From Mesorhizobium carmichaelinearum (lineage in GTDB: Bacteria > Pseudomonadota > Alphaproteobacteria > Rhizobiales > Rhizobiaceae), in assembly GCF_900199455.1 (NCBI RefSeq), contig NZ_FZQR01000001.1:124001-188000 (forward strand): DNA of 64,000 bases, written 5' to 3'. A program made the position numbers and the translations under genes. The notes below the pieces were generated by a model. The model saw only the letters and a program-made list of their open reading frames with translations. It did no database searches and was not told where the DNA came from. Each line of letters opens with the position of its first letter. The first letter of the stretch is position 1. Shown here piece by piece: positions 35,785 to 44,011 of this stretch.

Positions 35785-37545
35785 ATGGCCGACCTGTTTA
35801 CCACCGCCGCCAGCCCGGTCTCGAAGTTTCGGTCGCCCGCCACGGTCGCCGTCGACAATCTGCTGCGCAAGACGCTGCGCGTCAGTGATCCGCGCGATCC
35901 CGACCAGATCGCCAACGCGCTGTTGAATTTCTATCCGCAGGAAGCGGACAGGGACCGCCGCGAACGCGCGGGACTGCCCTATTCGAGCGTGCCCGATTAT
36001 GTGCCGCAAGTCCGGAACACCGGCCCCTCCTCTGTCGAGATGGCGCAGGCGCAAGATGACCTCGAGCGCGATCTGCAGACACTTTCAACCTCATCGCCGC
36101 TGAAGGATATCCGCATCGAGATGATTGGTTGGGGACGCTCGATCCGTCAGCTCGCCAATGATGGGCTTGCGGCCGCACGCCTGGCGCTGGATTCGGTCAA
36201 CCACGACAGGGCCATGTCGGCGCGACGCCAGCTCGGCGAGTATTCGCGGCTGGCCCGCTATGTCGGCACGCTGACCGACGGCAGCGCCATCCTTTTCCGG
36301 CGCTTTGCCCAGAGCTGCGACGTCCTGGCGGGGCTGATCCTTGTCGCCATCGGCGAGGGACTGGCATCCAACGGCATCACCCGCAGCACCGCGATCGTGC
36401 GTTCAGCGGCCGGTGAACTGCAGGCGCGCCGCAACGCCGTCATCATGGCACTGCGCAGCCTGACCGGTTCGGTCGAAAGCACGCTCGGCCAGGAGGACTG
36501 GCCGCGCGGCATCGAAGCCTACCGCAACCTGGTGCAGCAGCTGGAGGCCGGCGGCCAGGCGGACCTGCGTGCGCTGCTGGAGGAGAACGCGCTGTCACAG
36601 GCGATGGACGACCTGGTCGACCTGTCGACAGGCGCAAGTGTCGAGGGCCTGCGTGAGTTGTCGACGGCGTCCGCGATGCTCGTTCACCGCTTCCAGCGCC
36701 TGATCCAGTTCGGCCAGAGCATCCCGGTTCCGATCGACGTGCCGATCACGTCGGGCCCGCCGGAATCACCGCCGCTGGTGGCGTTCGTCTCCAGCCTGCA
36801 GCTCTTCGTCGATGCGTTCGTCGCCAAAGGCAGCTCGCGGCTGCTCTATGTCGCCCGGCCACCGATCATCGTCTACGGCCTCTACGGCGCGGGCGGCCCC
36901 GACCAAGGCGCCATTCGCCTGATGAACCTTACCATCGCGCGCGGCTTCCTGCTCGAGCAGGTCGACTGCTTCGCCGGCTGCGGCTGCGACGATGACGACA
37001 TCAGCTGCCAGGTGCTCCTGGACTACATGCTGTTCCTGCTCGACAGGGCGATCGATCTCTATGCGGTCGGCACCGATCCGGACGGCCTCGGTGAACAGGA
37101 GAGGCGGGCGACCGCCGTCGGCATCGTCGCCGACGCGGTGCTGGAGCTGACCGACCAGTTGAAGAACCCCGGCGTGCTTCTGTGCGAATTCAGCGACAAG
37201 CTGAAGGGCAAGCTCGGCACGATCTCCGATGAATTGCTCAACCCGTTCGGTGGTCCCGGCGCTTGGGATTCGAGCCTGAAAGGGCTGATGGTGCGTGAGT
37301 TGCGTACCTTCTACCAGGCTGAGGACCAGACCGAGCGCCTGGTGCGGTCGCTGACCTCACAATGCGACTTCAACGTCTTCAATTTCCGCAACAACCAGTC
37401 GCTGATCCGCTGGATGATCCGCCGGATCCTCGCCGATACGTTCGGCCAGGGCACCAATCTGCCGAGCCCGGTCCAGATGCCGTCGCCGATCGCCAGCTCG
37501 ATGGCGAGCATAGGGCAGAACCGTCCCGACTACTGGTCGGCTTGA
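35785..37545 (+). CDS. cluster gene 3: 586-aa protein of unknown function
   Basis: The largest protein of the cluster, predicted mostly alpha-helical, with no signal peptide. Residues 1-75 are polar with an RxRRERAGLPYSSVPDYVPQ-like segment. A hydrophobic stretch near 178-192 (CDVLAGLILVAIGEGLA) could be buried or membrane-associated. A cluster of four cysteines (395, 399, 401, 408; CFAGCGCDDDDISC) is followed by an amphipathic LLDYMLFLLDRAIDLY segment and could hold a metal. The C-terminus ends PSPVQMPSPIASSM and NRPDYWSA. I do not recognise the family. GAGGTGAG precedes the ATG at 35785; gene 4 starts 23 bp after its stop. Confidence 0.75.
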   Translation: MADLFTTAASPVSKFRSPATVAVDNLLRKTLRVSDPRDPDQIANALLNFYPQEADRDRRERAGLPYSSVPDYVPQVRNTGPSSVEMAQAQDDLERDLQTLSTSSPLKDIRIEMIGWGRSIRQLANDGLAAARLALDSVNHDRAMSARRQLGEYSRLARYVGTLTDGSAILFRRFAQSCDVLAGLILVAIGEGLASNGITRSTAIVRSAAGELQARRNAVIMALRSLTGSVESTLGQEDWPRGIEAYRNLVQQLEAGGQADLRALLEENALSQAMDDLVDLSTGASVEGLRELSTASAMLVHRFQRLIQFGQSIPVPIDVPITSGPPESPPLVAFVSSLQLFVDAFVAKGSSRLLYVARPPIIVYGLYGAGGPDQGAIRLMNLTIARGFLLEQVDCFAGCGCDDDDISCQVLLDYMLFLLDRAIDLYAVGTDPDGLGEQERRATAVGIVADAVLELTDQLKNPGVLLCEFSDKLKGKLGTISDELLNPFGGPGAWDSSLKGLMVRELRTFYQAEDQTERLVRSLTSQCDFNVFNFRNNQSLIRWMIRRILADTFGQGTNLPSPVQMPSPIASSMASIGQNRPDYWSA

Positions 37546-37568
37546 GCAGGCAGGAGAGGAGCAGGACA

Positions 37569-38243
37569 ATGGCTGCTAAAATTCCGTTTCCCTACCATCC
37601 GGCCAACAAGTTCCACGCCGGGGTCAAGGCCCGCTTCGAAGTGGAGGCCGAAACGCCGCAGTCGATCGATCTGTTGACCGACAAGGTCGACAGCGGCAGC
37701 AAGGGGACCCAGAAGGCCATCGGCGACGTTGCCAAGGCAATCAAGGGGTACTCCGACGGTGAACAATCGAAGACCTTCGACCGCTTGACCGTAGCGATCG
37801 AAACCATTGCCACCGCACTGAAGAACCAGCCCAATGGCGACGCCATCGACAAGAAGCTTGGCGAGATCGGCAAGGCGATCGACAGGCTGGACGAAACGGT
37901 GCAGTCGCTTGGCCTGCGCGACAAGGACAATGTCACCGCGCTCTATGCTGCGGCCGTCGACACATCAGGCGATATCGTCGGCCGGACGATCGCCGGGCGT
38001 TGGTTCAACCAGGCGAAATTCGCATCGTTGCAGGAAATCGTGGCATTCCAGAAGGGCAAGCCCCTGGAAACCCGGCGCAACGAGTTCGTCAGACGCGTCC
38101 GCGACGCCAACACTTTCAGCACTGGGCTTCCCACCGTTGTGACCGACAGCGAACTGGCGCGCTTCTTCGACCTGGCGCCAGCCGTATTGAACGCCATTGC
38201 CGCCAGCCAGGACGCAGCGTCCGGCGAGCCGCCCAAAGCCTGA
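37569..38243 (+). CDS. cluster gene 4: coiled-coil protein of unknown function
   Basis: 224 aa. N-terminus MAAKIPFPYHPANKFHAGVK, then residues about 35-120 form a heptad-rich helical region (IDLLTDKVDSGSKGTQKAIG, KLGEIGKAIDRLDETVQSLG) consistent with a coiled coil. A globular C-terminal part contains DTSGDIVGRTIAGRWFNQ and LARFFDLAPAVLNAIAA. Soluble, no catalytic motif. The coiled coil suggests oligomerisation or bridging between cluster components. AGGAGAGGAG lies upstream of the ATG at 37569. Family not recognised. Confidence 0.75.
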   Translation: MAAKIPFPYHPANKFHAGVKARFEVEAETPQSIDLLTDKVDSGSKGTQKAIGDVAKAIKGYSDGEQSKTFDRLTVAIETIATALKNQPNGDAIDKKLGEIGKAIDRLDETVQSLGLRDKDNVTALYAAAVDTSGDIVGRTIAGRWFNQAKFASLQEIVAFQKGKPLETRRNEFVRRVRDANTFSTGLPTVVTDSELARFFDLAPAVLNAIAASQDAASGEPPKA

Positions 38244-38282
38244 AAACCGTGAGCCGCCAATTCGAGCAACATGAGGTCTGTT

Positions 38283-39386
38283 ATGGCTAGCGAATCCAAT
38301 GAGGTCATCCAACGGCTGTTCCAGCGCTTCTTCAGGGACGAACTGCCCGGATTGTCGCCGGCGGACCGGGCTGCTTTCGAAAGCGAGTTCGAGGGCCGCT
38401 ATGGTGAACTGCTTGATCGGTCGTCCAGTTCGGCGACCACCAGCTTCGCGGATCTGGTCGGCTTCGGCGATGGACCGGTCAAGCCGTTCGATGCGCTGCA
38501 GATGCCGCAGCTGCGCAATGATTTCGATGAATCCATCATCCCACCACAGCTGCAGGCATCGGCCGAACTCTATTACATCTACCAGATGGACCGCATGAAA
38601 CTGTTCCAGGTGGTCGATGTGTTGCGCCGGCTGTTCCAGAACGGCCAGATCCGCATCCAGCGCGGCCCAGGCGCGCGCGGGCTCTACATCCTCGAGAAGT
38701 GGCGGCCGATCCGCTACAAGCGCCGCGACCGGCTGATTGCCTATCGCCGCGTCTTCAATTACGGCCGCGCACCGGTGCCGGCCGGAGCCATCGTCAACCG
38801 CAGCTTCCACTTCCAGCTGGTCGCCTTCATGAACGCGATGTCGCAATACTTCCAGGACCTGACGATCGGCCAGGTCATCCGTGGCAGTTCGACCATCAAC
38901 GACCGGCCATTCGCCGCACTGGCCACGGTGCAGCGCGTCGGCACGGACCTGCGCTATCACCTAGACCGTTCGAGCTATGGCAACATCCTGGCGCTGACGC
39001 GGGAAACCGGCCAATATGTGCAGCAGATCTTCGAGCTGTTCGACGCGCCCGATATCAAGAAATCGTTCGACGCCAACACCAAATGGGATGTTATCGAAGC
39101 CGTCGCCAACCGTCATCTGGGCGGCGCCACCGAGATGTCGGAACGCGCCAAGATGGCCGACGCGGGGCGGCGAATCCTGCAATACATCGCCGAAAACGAT
39201 TTCCGCACGACGATCACGCCGGCCGAATTCGACGCCGACGCCAAGAAGATGGGTTCGCAAGCCGATGCGTGGCTGGCCGCCTACCGGCTGACGCGCGAAG
39301 GGCGGCGCTTCCCCGGCCTCGATGGCGATCGTGTGCACTGGTCGTACGGGATGAACCGCAACACCGCCTCGCGCATAGCCGCCTGA
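38283..39386 (+). CDS. cluster gene 5: 367-aa protein of unknown function
   Basis: Soluble, helical, charged. The N-terminal region (residues 1-60, IQRLFQRFFRDELPGLSPAD) is amphipathic. A central basic part includes LYILEKWRPIRYKRRDRLIA. FHFQLVAFMNAMSQYFQDL is the most hydrophobic helix. The C-terminal third has an AYRLTREGRRFPGLDGDRVH segment. No enzyme motif seen. I start at ATG 38283 (MASESNEV) behind GAGG; an in-frame start four codons upstream is possible. A palindromic repeat follows the gene, separating it from gene 6 by 132 bp, the largest gap in the cluster. Confidence 0.75.
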   Translation: MASESNEVIQRLFQRFFRDELPGLSPADRAAFESEFEGRYGELLDRSSSSATTSFADLVGFGDGPVKPFDALQMPQLRNDFDESIIPPQLQASAELYYIYQMDRMKLFQVVDVLRRLFQNGQIRIQRGPGARGLYILEKWRPIRYKRRDRLIAYRRVFNYGRAPVPAGAIVNRSFHFQLVAFMNAMSQYFQDLTIGQVIRGSSTINDRPFAALATVQRVGTDLRYHLDRSSYGNILALTRETGQYVQQIFELFDAPDIKKSFDANTKWDVIEAVANRHLGGATEMSERAKMADAGRRILQYIAENDFRTTITPAEFDADAKKMGSQADAWLAAYRLTREGRRFPGLDGDRVHWSYGMNRNTASRIAA

Positions 39387-39447
39387 ACCGTTGGAGCTGT
39401 TCAGCGTCGCGCGGAATTGCTGAACAGGTCCAAAGCTTTGTTTCCAG

Positions 39448-39492
39448 GCAATTCCGGATGGGAAAACCGCCTCACACTTTTCCTGGAATTGC
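39448..39492. repeat. rhizobial palindromic repeat inside the cluster
   Basis: GCAATTCC (39448-39455) and GGAATTGC (39485-39492) enclose GGGAAAA and TTTTCC, forming one imperfect hairpin. The sequence type is one I remember as abundant in intergenic regions of Rhizobium/Mesorhizobium genomes. It lies between cluster genes 5 and 6 and may mark a transcript boundary or processing point. Confidence 0.8.
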
Positions 39493-39518
39493 TCTAGGCA
39501 GTCTGAAGGTTGTCAGTG

Positions 39519-40352
39519 ATGGACCACCATCTGGCTCTTCCCGGGCGCTTTTCGCCAAAGCCGCCGAACATCGTCATCGACGCCCCGCTGGCGTTGTCAC
39601 CGATGGGGCTGCTGGTGACGGTAACGCTGTCGCAATCGGCGCGGGTGTGGCTACCGCGCGGCTTCTACACCTTGCTCGACAATGACGAATACTACCGCCA
39701 CCGGCCGGACCGGATGGGCGGCGGCTGGCTCCGTCCCGATGTCAGGGACGCCACATTGCGGGAACTGGTGCTGGAACTCGAACCCTGGCGGCGCGCCTGG
39801 CAGAACGGCCGGCTGTCGTCGCGCGTGCACTGGATCGGCGACGCACAGTATGAGAGTGCGCTGCCCGAACGCGAGGGGACGGCCCTGCTGCCGCGTTTCG
39901 AAGGCTGCTGCGCGGCGCTCGAAGCGCGGCTTGGCGATCTGGCCGGCACCGCCGCGCCACTGGATGAATGCGCCCGCGATGTGATCGCGCTGTCCGCCGC
40001 CCTTCAGCCCGAGAGCACCTATATCCTCACCAGCGCCGGCAGCCCCGGCGCGCTCCCGCCACTGTGTGATTATCTCGGACGGCTGGCGTTTCCAGTCACG
40101 CGCCACCCTGGCGCCATCCAGGGCTGGTCCGGTGCGGCGTTCTGGCCGGCTGCGGCCCCAATAGCCGCCAGCGGCCGCAGTGCCGCGATCATCCAGGTGA
40201 TCGCCCCGGTCATCCTGGCGCTGCCCGACAGCTGGAGCGAAACCGACTGGGCGCTGGAAGATCCTGCCGACCATGACGAGACGCCGGACGATCCGTGGCG
40301 CAATGCCTGCGCGCTCTGGTACGAACTGGCCCCGGTGGAGGCCGCGGCATGA
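39519..40352 (+). CDS. cluster gene 6: 277-aa protein of unknown function
   Basis: Cytosolic, probably alpha/beta. Segments: PPNIVIDAPLALSPMGLLVT, SARVWLPRGFYTLLDNDEYY (beta-rich, possibly a small binding domain), then helical LVLELEPWRRAWQNGRLS and a middle part with two Cys (FEGCCAALEARL). The C-terminal third is beta-rich (PAAAPIAASGRSAAIIQVIA) with an acidic end (DPADHDETPDDPW). No recognised motif. I start at ATG 39519 with GAAGG nine bases away. Its stop overlaps the next start by four bases (ATGA), so genes 6 and 7 are translationally coupled. Confidence 0.72.
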   Translation: MDHHLALPGRFSPKPPNIVIDAPLALSPMGLLVTVTLSQSARVWLPRGFYTLLDNDEYYRHRPDRMGGGWLRPDVRDATLRELVLELEPWRRAWQNGRLSSRVHWIGDAQYESALPEREGTALLPRFEGCCAALEARLGDLAGTAAPLDECARDVIALSAALQPESTYILTSAGSPGALPPLCDYLGRLAFPVTRHPGAIQGWSGAAFWPAAAPIAASGRSAAIIQVIAPVILALPDSWSETDWALEDPADHDETPDDPWRNACALWYELAPVEAAA

Positions 40353-41383
40353 AACCGCCCCGCATCCTCCCGGTCCACGGCTTGCGCACCAACGCGCGCG
40401 ACCTGGTCATGATCAGCGTCGCGGGACAGGTGGCCTCGCCGACCGAAAAGGGGACGCCATGGCGTATCGGCTATGATGGCAGGCCACGCTCGCTGCCGGG
40501 CACCGGCGGTATCGTGCTCAACCATCGCGTGGGTGACCCCTGCGTCGGGCTGGCCGGAGACCATGTCGAGCCGGCGGTGTCGATCCGCAACGAGACGCGC
40601 GCCGCGGGCGGCAGCCCCGATGCCGCCAACCAGGCGCTGCAAAGCTATTCCTGTGTCGGCAATCACGCCATCGTCACCACAGGCCGCGCCGCCGGTGCGC
40701 GCGGCGTGGTGACCGGCAAGCATGGCGGCGTCGACACCGTGCTGATCGACTTTCCGCTGCCGGCGATGCGGCAGATGGCGATCGGTGACCGCATCCAGGT
40801 CTGGGCCTATGGGCTTGGCCTGCGCCTGACCGATTTTCCTGACGTCGCGATCTGGAACTGCTCGCCGCGGCTGCTCGCCCGCTGGCGGCCGGTCGAGCGC
40901 AACGGCCGGATCCATGTCAAGGTGACACACCGCATTCCGGCCCGCGTCATGGGCTCGGGGCTGGGCCGCAACAATGTGCTGCGCGGCGACTACGACATCC
41001 AGATGTCGGATCCTGGCATGGTGCGGCGCTACAAACTCGGTTCGCTGCGGTTCGGCGACATCGTCGGGATCATGGACGCAGACAACCGTTTTGGCCGGTC
41101 ACGGCTGGGCGGGCATGTCTCGGTGGGCGTGATCGTGCACTCGGACAGCACCGTCGCCGGCCACGGCCCGGGCGTTGTCTCGCTGCTTTCGGCTCCGGCC
41201 TCGGTGCTTCAGCTGGAGCTCAGCCCGGACGCCAATATCGCGCGCTATCTCGACATCAGGCCCCCGCGGCCGGCGCGGCTGTCCTTTCCCTTGCCGACGG
41301 TCGAACAGCGGGAGAGGACAGTGGCGAGGCTGCGCCGGCGGGCCACGGCATCGGACGCAACAGTCAACGCGGGTCCGGGGTGA
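40349..41383 (+). CDS. cluster gene 7: DUF4438 family protein
   Basis: 344 aa, full-length match in my memory to DUF4438, which has structural representatives from Thermotoga but no established function. Conserved stretches: NARDLVMISVAGQVASPTEK, GTGGIVLNHRVGDPCVGLAG, DHVEPAVSIRNE, SCVGNHAIVTTGRAAGARG, VTGKHGGVDTVLIDFPLP, GDRIQVWAYGLGLRLTDFP, MGSGLGRNN, LRFGDIVGIMDADNRFGRS, VHSDSTVAGHGPGVVSLLS. The many invariant Gly/His/Asp residues suggest an enzyme or ligand-binding site. It is the only protein of the cluster besides the proteases that I can place in a family. Starts inside the stop of gene 6. Confidence 0.85.
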   Translation: MKPPRILPVHGLRTNARDLVMISVAGQVASPTEKGTPWRIGYDGRPRSLPGTGGIVLNHRVGDPCVGLAGDHVEPAVSIRNETRAAGGSPDAANQALQSYSCVGNHAIVTTGRAAGARGVVTGKHGGVDTVLIDFPLPAMRQMAIGDRIQVWAYGLGLRLTDFPDVAIWNCSPRLLARWRPVERNGRIHVKVTHRIPARVMGSGLGRNNVLRGDYDIQMSDPGMVRRYKLGSLRFGDIVGIMDADNRFGRSRLGGHVSVGVIVHSDSTVAGHGPGVVSLLSAPASVLQLELSPDANIARYLDIRPPRPARLSFPLPTVEQRERTVARLRRRATASDATVNAGPG

Positions 41384-41433
41384 CGCCGTACCGGCACACC
41401 GTGTTGAAACAGGGTACGAGGAAGGGAGCCGGC

Positions 41434-42132
41434 ATGTCATATCTCGACGAACAACTCGACGCGCTGGTCGACGAGGCCGCGCAAGCGGTGCCCCACCGCC
41501 GGCTATGCGGCTGCGCGCGCTGCCGCCAGCAGCAGGGCTTTCGTGCCGTCGAGGTCCGGCGCCGGCATTTTCCAAGTGGCGGCTGCGGTTGCGGATGCGG
41601 CGGCGACGCCTCTTTCGACGAGGCGACCGTGCGGCGTGCGCCACGGCCGGCGCGCCGCCAGACATCGGTGCGGGCGCGCGGCTCGCAACTGCCGGGCTGG
41701 CGCGGCTGGACCCCGCCGGTGTCGCTGGCGGCCATCGACGCGGCGCGCACCGCCGCCAGCCGGGGCGGCCAGGTCGATGCGTTGTTGCGGCCATTCCTGG
41801 CACCGGGGCCGCAGGTCTATCGCATCACCCGCGCCGGCATAGACCGCAACCGTCCGCTGAGCATCGGCATGACCAAGGGAATCAATTCCATCGCACAGCG
41901 GATCATCGAACATTACCGGCAGCCGAGCCGCGCCGACCCGAGGGTCAACGCCGCGATCCGCAATTTGCAGCCGGGCCAGATCCTGGTCCAGGCGGCCCGG
42001 CTCACCCGCCAGGCCATGCATCCGCGCCGGGCCAGGAACTATGAGGGCTGGCTGCAGGATCGGGAGCGCCCGCTGCTCTACGACCCCAACAGCACGACAT
42101 TCGACGAAGCGGCACTGATGTACGACAACTGA
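41434..42132 (+). CDS. cluster gene 8: Cys-rich basic protein
   Basis: 232 aa. Two cysteine clusters near the N-terminus, Cys25/27/30 (CGCARC) and Cys51/53/55 (CGCGCGG), separated by a basic segment; together they could bind one or two zinc ions or an iron-sulfur centre. The middle is Arg/Pro-rich (RAPRPARRQTSVRARGSQ). The C-terminal half looks globular (PLSIGMTKGINSIAQRIIEH, ILVQAARLTRQAMH, LLYDPNSTTFDEAALMYD). GAAGGGAG precedes the ATG at 41434; a GTG at 41380 overlapping the gene 7 stop would add 18 residues. Family not recognised. Confidence 0.72.
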   Translation: MSYLDEQLDALVDEAAQAVPHRRLCGCARCRQQQGFRAVEVRRRHFPSGGCGCGCGGDASFDEATVRRAPRPARRQTSVRARGSQLPGWRGWTPPVSLAAIDAARTAASRGGQVDALLRPFLAPGPQVYRITRAGIDRNRPLSIGMTKGINSIAQRIIEHYRQPSRADPRVNAAIRNLQPGQILVQAARLTRQAMHPRRARNYEGWLQDRERPLLYDPNSTTFDEAALMYDN

Positions 42133-42149
42133 ACCCGAAGGAGGCCCCG

Positions 42150-42506
42150 ATGCACGGGCAAGTCGCACCGCATTCAAGGTCGGTATGGGCCGATCTGGAC
42201 GCAATCGTTCTGCAAGAGGTCAAGGCGCTGCGGTCGCCGCCGCAGCGCCAGACGGAGGTGCCTTTCCGGTCCGACGAGGAGTTCATGGATCGGGCCACGG
42301 CCTATCTCGAGAGCCGTGGCGAAGAGGCCCACCTGCTGGTCGACCGCCTGCGCGGCATGCTCGGCGCGGCGGCAACCGATGAGACGGATCCCGTCGAGGC
42401 GCAACAGGGGCCGGGGGGCGAGGCCGGGATCGACGATGTGTCGCCGCCGGACGTGACGCCGCAGGATGTCGTGCCACCGCAGGCCGAACACGGGCAAGAC
42501 ACATGA
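42150..42506 (+). CDS. cluster gene 9: small acidic-tailed protein
   Basis: 118 aa. A helical N-terminal part (SVWADLDAIVLQEVKALRSP, EEFMDRATAYLESRGEEAHL) is followed by a disordered acidic/proline-rich tail (GIDDVSPPDVTPQDVVPPQ). AAGGAGG ribosome-binding site upstream. It ends in a 4-bp overlap with the serine protease gene. Its small size and coupling suggest a partner, inhibitor or substrate of the protease; that is inference. No family recognised. Confidence 0.7.
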   Translation: MHGQVAPHSRSVWADLDAIVLQEVKALRSPPQRQTEVPFRSDEEFMDRATAYLESRGEEAHLLVDRLRGMLGAAATDETDPVEAQQGPGGEAGIDDVSPPDVTPQDVVPPQAEHGQDT

Positions 42507-43318
42507 CGCTGTTTTCGCCCACACCCTTCGAACTCGACCGGCTGGCCGATGAAGCGGACTATGCCGTGGTCGGGCCGACCGATGGCCGCGCCAGGGTCGC
42601 GCACACCAACCGCTTTCCGTACAGCGCGGTCTGCCATATCGAGCGCGACTTCGGCGACGGCAGGCTGACCGGCTGCACCGCATTCCTGATTTCGCCGACG
42701 CGACTGCTGACGGCCGCGCATTGCATCACCAGCCCGATCCGCAAGCGCCTCGGCCTGCCCAATCTGGCGGTGCGCATCCGCGTCACACCAGGCCGTGCGT
42801 CACGCGAGGCGCGGCCGTTCGGCTGGCAATGGGCGAAGCGATGGCACGTCAATCCGCCCTATCGCCGGCGACCGTCGGCGCTGCACGATGTCGGGCTGAT
42901 CGAACTCGAGCGGCCGTTCTCGCCGGCGCCCGGTTTCTTCCAGTTATGGTCGCCGAACCGCCAGGACCTCGAACGGCTGCGCAGCTCGCGCCTGCTGCAC
43001 ATTTCGGGCTATCCGGCCGATAAGCCCGATGGCACGCAATGGGAGCATGCCGAGCGTCTCGACCGGATCACCGAACGGCAGCTTTTCTACAGCGTCGATA
43101 CCTGTCCGGGGCATAGCGGCGCGCCCGTATGGATCCATCGCCAGCAGGCCGGCCCACCGGTGGTGATCGCGGTTCACACTGCCGGTCCGCGCCCGCATTC
43201 GGGCGGCGCCTGGGGTTGCCGGCCGGGTGTGCCGTTGGCCCCGGCCGGACTGTTCAACCGCGGCGTCAGGCTCACCCCTGATCTTTTGCGCTCGATCCAC
43301 GCCGGATTCGGGCGCTGA
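42503..43318 (+). CDS. cluster gene 10: trypsin-like serine protease
   Basis: 271 aa, chymotrypsin-fold (S1/V8-like) protease. Catalytic triad visible: His73 in LLTAAHC, Asp129 in LHDVGLIEL and Ser205 in DTCPGHSGAPVW. A free-standing pair Cys58/Cys74 (GCTAFLIS, AAHC) may form the usual disulphide, which is odd because there is no signal peptide or propeptide of the secretory kind; the first 35 residues are polar. Most bacterial relatives are exported, so either it leaves the cell by a non-Sec route or works in the cytoplasm. Last gene of the cluster; its start overlaps gene 9. Confidence 0.88.
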   Translation: MTLFSPTPFELDRLADEADYAVVGPTDGRARVAHTNRFPYSAVCHIERDFGDGRLTGCTAFLISPTRLLTAAHCITSPIRKRLGLPNLAVRIRVTPGRASREARPFGWQWAKRWHVNPPYRRRPSALHDVGLIELERPFSPAPGFFQLWSPNRQDLERLRSSRLLHISGYPADKPDGTQWEHAERLDRITERQLFYSVDTCPGHSGAPVWIHRQQAGPPVVIAVHTAGPRPHSGGAWGCRPGVPLAPAGLFNRGVRLTPDLLRSIHAGFGR

Positions 43319-43501
43319 AAGGTGAAAATTGGCGACCCGATGATGATTTTTGGAATGCTAATATTTCGGAAGGTGTTATAGTCTGGGCCATCTATGCAGC
43401 TTTCATACTGGTTGCGCCGGGGGTTCGGCGGCGTAGCAGTTTTGTTGGTGCGCCAGGGCTTGTGATTGTACTGAGTTTCCTGCCAACTGGGGCGTTCGAC
43501 C

Positions 43502-44011
43502 ATGGTTGCACGTGCCGAGAATTTGCAGAGACTTTCCGACTTCGCTGACGAGATTTCCGCCGCACGGAAAAGCTCTGCGCCAGGCGAAGAATGTGGGCGC
43601 GACACGGCCACATCGAGCTTTGTCGTCAACGGCCATTCGCTGGTCGCCATCCGTCATCTCGACGAGGACGATCGCGGCGGGCCGAGCGGCCATGGCGATC
43701 AGCGGCCTGTTGGCCGCATCGTATGTGCCGGTACGCACTATCTGATCTATGACGCGGTCTATGTCCCTGATGCTGCTACAGATCTACCGCTGTCGGCCGC
43801 CGATCTGCTGACCCGGCGCGAACTGCAGATCGCGCTGCTGATCGCAGACGGCAAGCTCGACAAGGAGATTGCGCGCCAGCTCGGCATCAGCAGCTACACG
43901 GTACGCGAACACATCAGGCGCATCTTCGCCAAGCTGAACATCGGCCGGCGCTCGGCTATCGCATCCTGTGTGCTGGCGGGTCGGGCGGACTTCCGCCACG
44001 ACGTGCGATAG
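43502..44011 (+). CDS. LuxR/FixJ-type HTH transcriptional regulator
   Basis: 169 aa. The C-terminal LuxR helix-turn-helix is complete: LTRRELQIALLIADGKLDKE, IARQLGISSYTVREHIRRIF, AKLNIGRRSAIAS. The first 95 residues have no receiver-domain aspartate pattern and may be a small sensory or PAS-like domain (SFVVNGHSLVAIRHLDED, GTHYLIYDAVYVPDA). It follows the cluster by 183 bp, on the same strand, with its own relatively A/T-rich upstream region. It may regulate the cluster; no sequence proof beyond adjacency. Confidence 0.87.
   Translation: MVARAENLQRLSDFADEISAARKSSAPGEECGRDTATSSFVVNGHSLVAIRHLDEDDRGGPSGHGDQRPVGRIVCAGTHYLIYDAVYVPDAATDLPLSAADLLTRRELQIALLIADGKLDKEIARQLGISSYTVREHIRRIFAKLNIGRRSAIASCVLAGRADFRHDVR

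Noticed and set aside
33419..43318. Interpretation of the ten-gene cluster as a prophage, contractile injection system or secretion system
   Set aside because: No capsid, portal, terminase, sheath, tube, baseplate or ATPase motif could be found in any of the ten proteins.
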